From Stramenopiles sp. TOSAG23-2 (Eukaryota; Sar): 16,885 nucleotides of DNA. A program made the translations under genes and the position numbers. The notes beneath the pieces were generated by a model. That model saw only the letters and a program-made list of their open reading frames with translations, searched no databases and had not been told where the DNA came from. The stretch covers positions 1 through 16,885 of the forward strand of contig LT649663.1 of NCBI GenBank assembly GCA_900128395.1. Direction: 5' to 3'. Positions 16,794 to 16,885 of this stretch are shown here, piece after piece; within the stretch, counting starts at the first letter, position 1, and each line of letters begins with the position of its first letter.

Positions 16794-16885
16794 ATTTATC
16801 CATGTAATATAATATGATGGTTAAAATCTCTTAAGTTATAATATTTTTACACTTCTCGTGTTAAAGTAATATGCTCAATACTCAA

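Noticed and set aside
1-16885. Search for tRNA, snRNA, rRNA or CRISPR-like arrays
   Set aside because: No tRNA B-box with a matching cloverleaf, no recognised snRNA core and no spacer-repeat pattern was seen. The 68-bp array has no variable spacers.

Overview
The window is nuclear DNA from a eukaryote, most likely a free-living unicellular protist. Intergenic DNA is very AT-rich, with TA and poly-T runs, while coding regions are clearly less so. Genes are widely spaced and on both strands, and there are no bacterial-style operons or ribosome-binding sites. The standard code is used, with TAA and TGA stops. Two short spliceosomal introns (85 and 82 nt) have GTAAGT donors, and one has a perfect TACTAAC branch site. 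I cannot assign a lineage from the sequence alone.

Layout: (1) A six-unit tandem array of 68-69 bp (86-497) and an AT-rich leader precede a 6-kb single-exon gene (884-6883, +). It encodes a 1999-residue secreted protein of an unusual kind: coiled coils, small Cys modules including tandem PSI-like modules, a short collagen-like stretch and a C-terminal LamG/concanavalin-type domain. (2) Convergent to it, 8251-7041 (-) is a three-exon YIPF3 gene (347 aa, Golgi Yip1-family membrane protein). I assembled it from three separate open frames, and the joined length is an exact multiple of three. (3) After a 694-bp divergent intergenic region carrying paired CACGTG boxes, 8946-10481 (+) encodes a 511-aa protein that I do not recognise: a non-repetitive core between Asn-rich low-complexity ends. 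(4) 10482-11355 holds a 195-bp MITE-like inverted-repeat element (10775-10969), a locally GC-richer patch, a TA run and a long T-rich tract. (5) 11356-14520 (+) is a full-length cation-chloride cotransporter (1054 aa) with Na+ and K+ site residues of the Na-K-Cl type. (6) 14948-16624 (+) is a sedolisin/tripeptidyl-peptidase 1 protease (558 aa) with signal peptide, propeptide and all catalytic and Ca2+ residues.

The five genes do not form an obvious pathway. Three products enter the secretory route (giant matrix-like protein, TPP1, cotransporter) and a fourth (YIPF3) acts in the Golgi, but this may be coincidence. The most novel items are the giant multidomain secreted protein with its upstream minisatellite, the unrecognised 511-aa protein, and the MITE-like hairpin.
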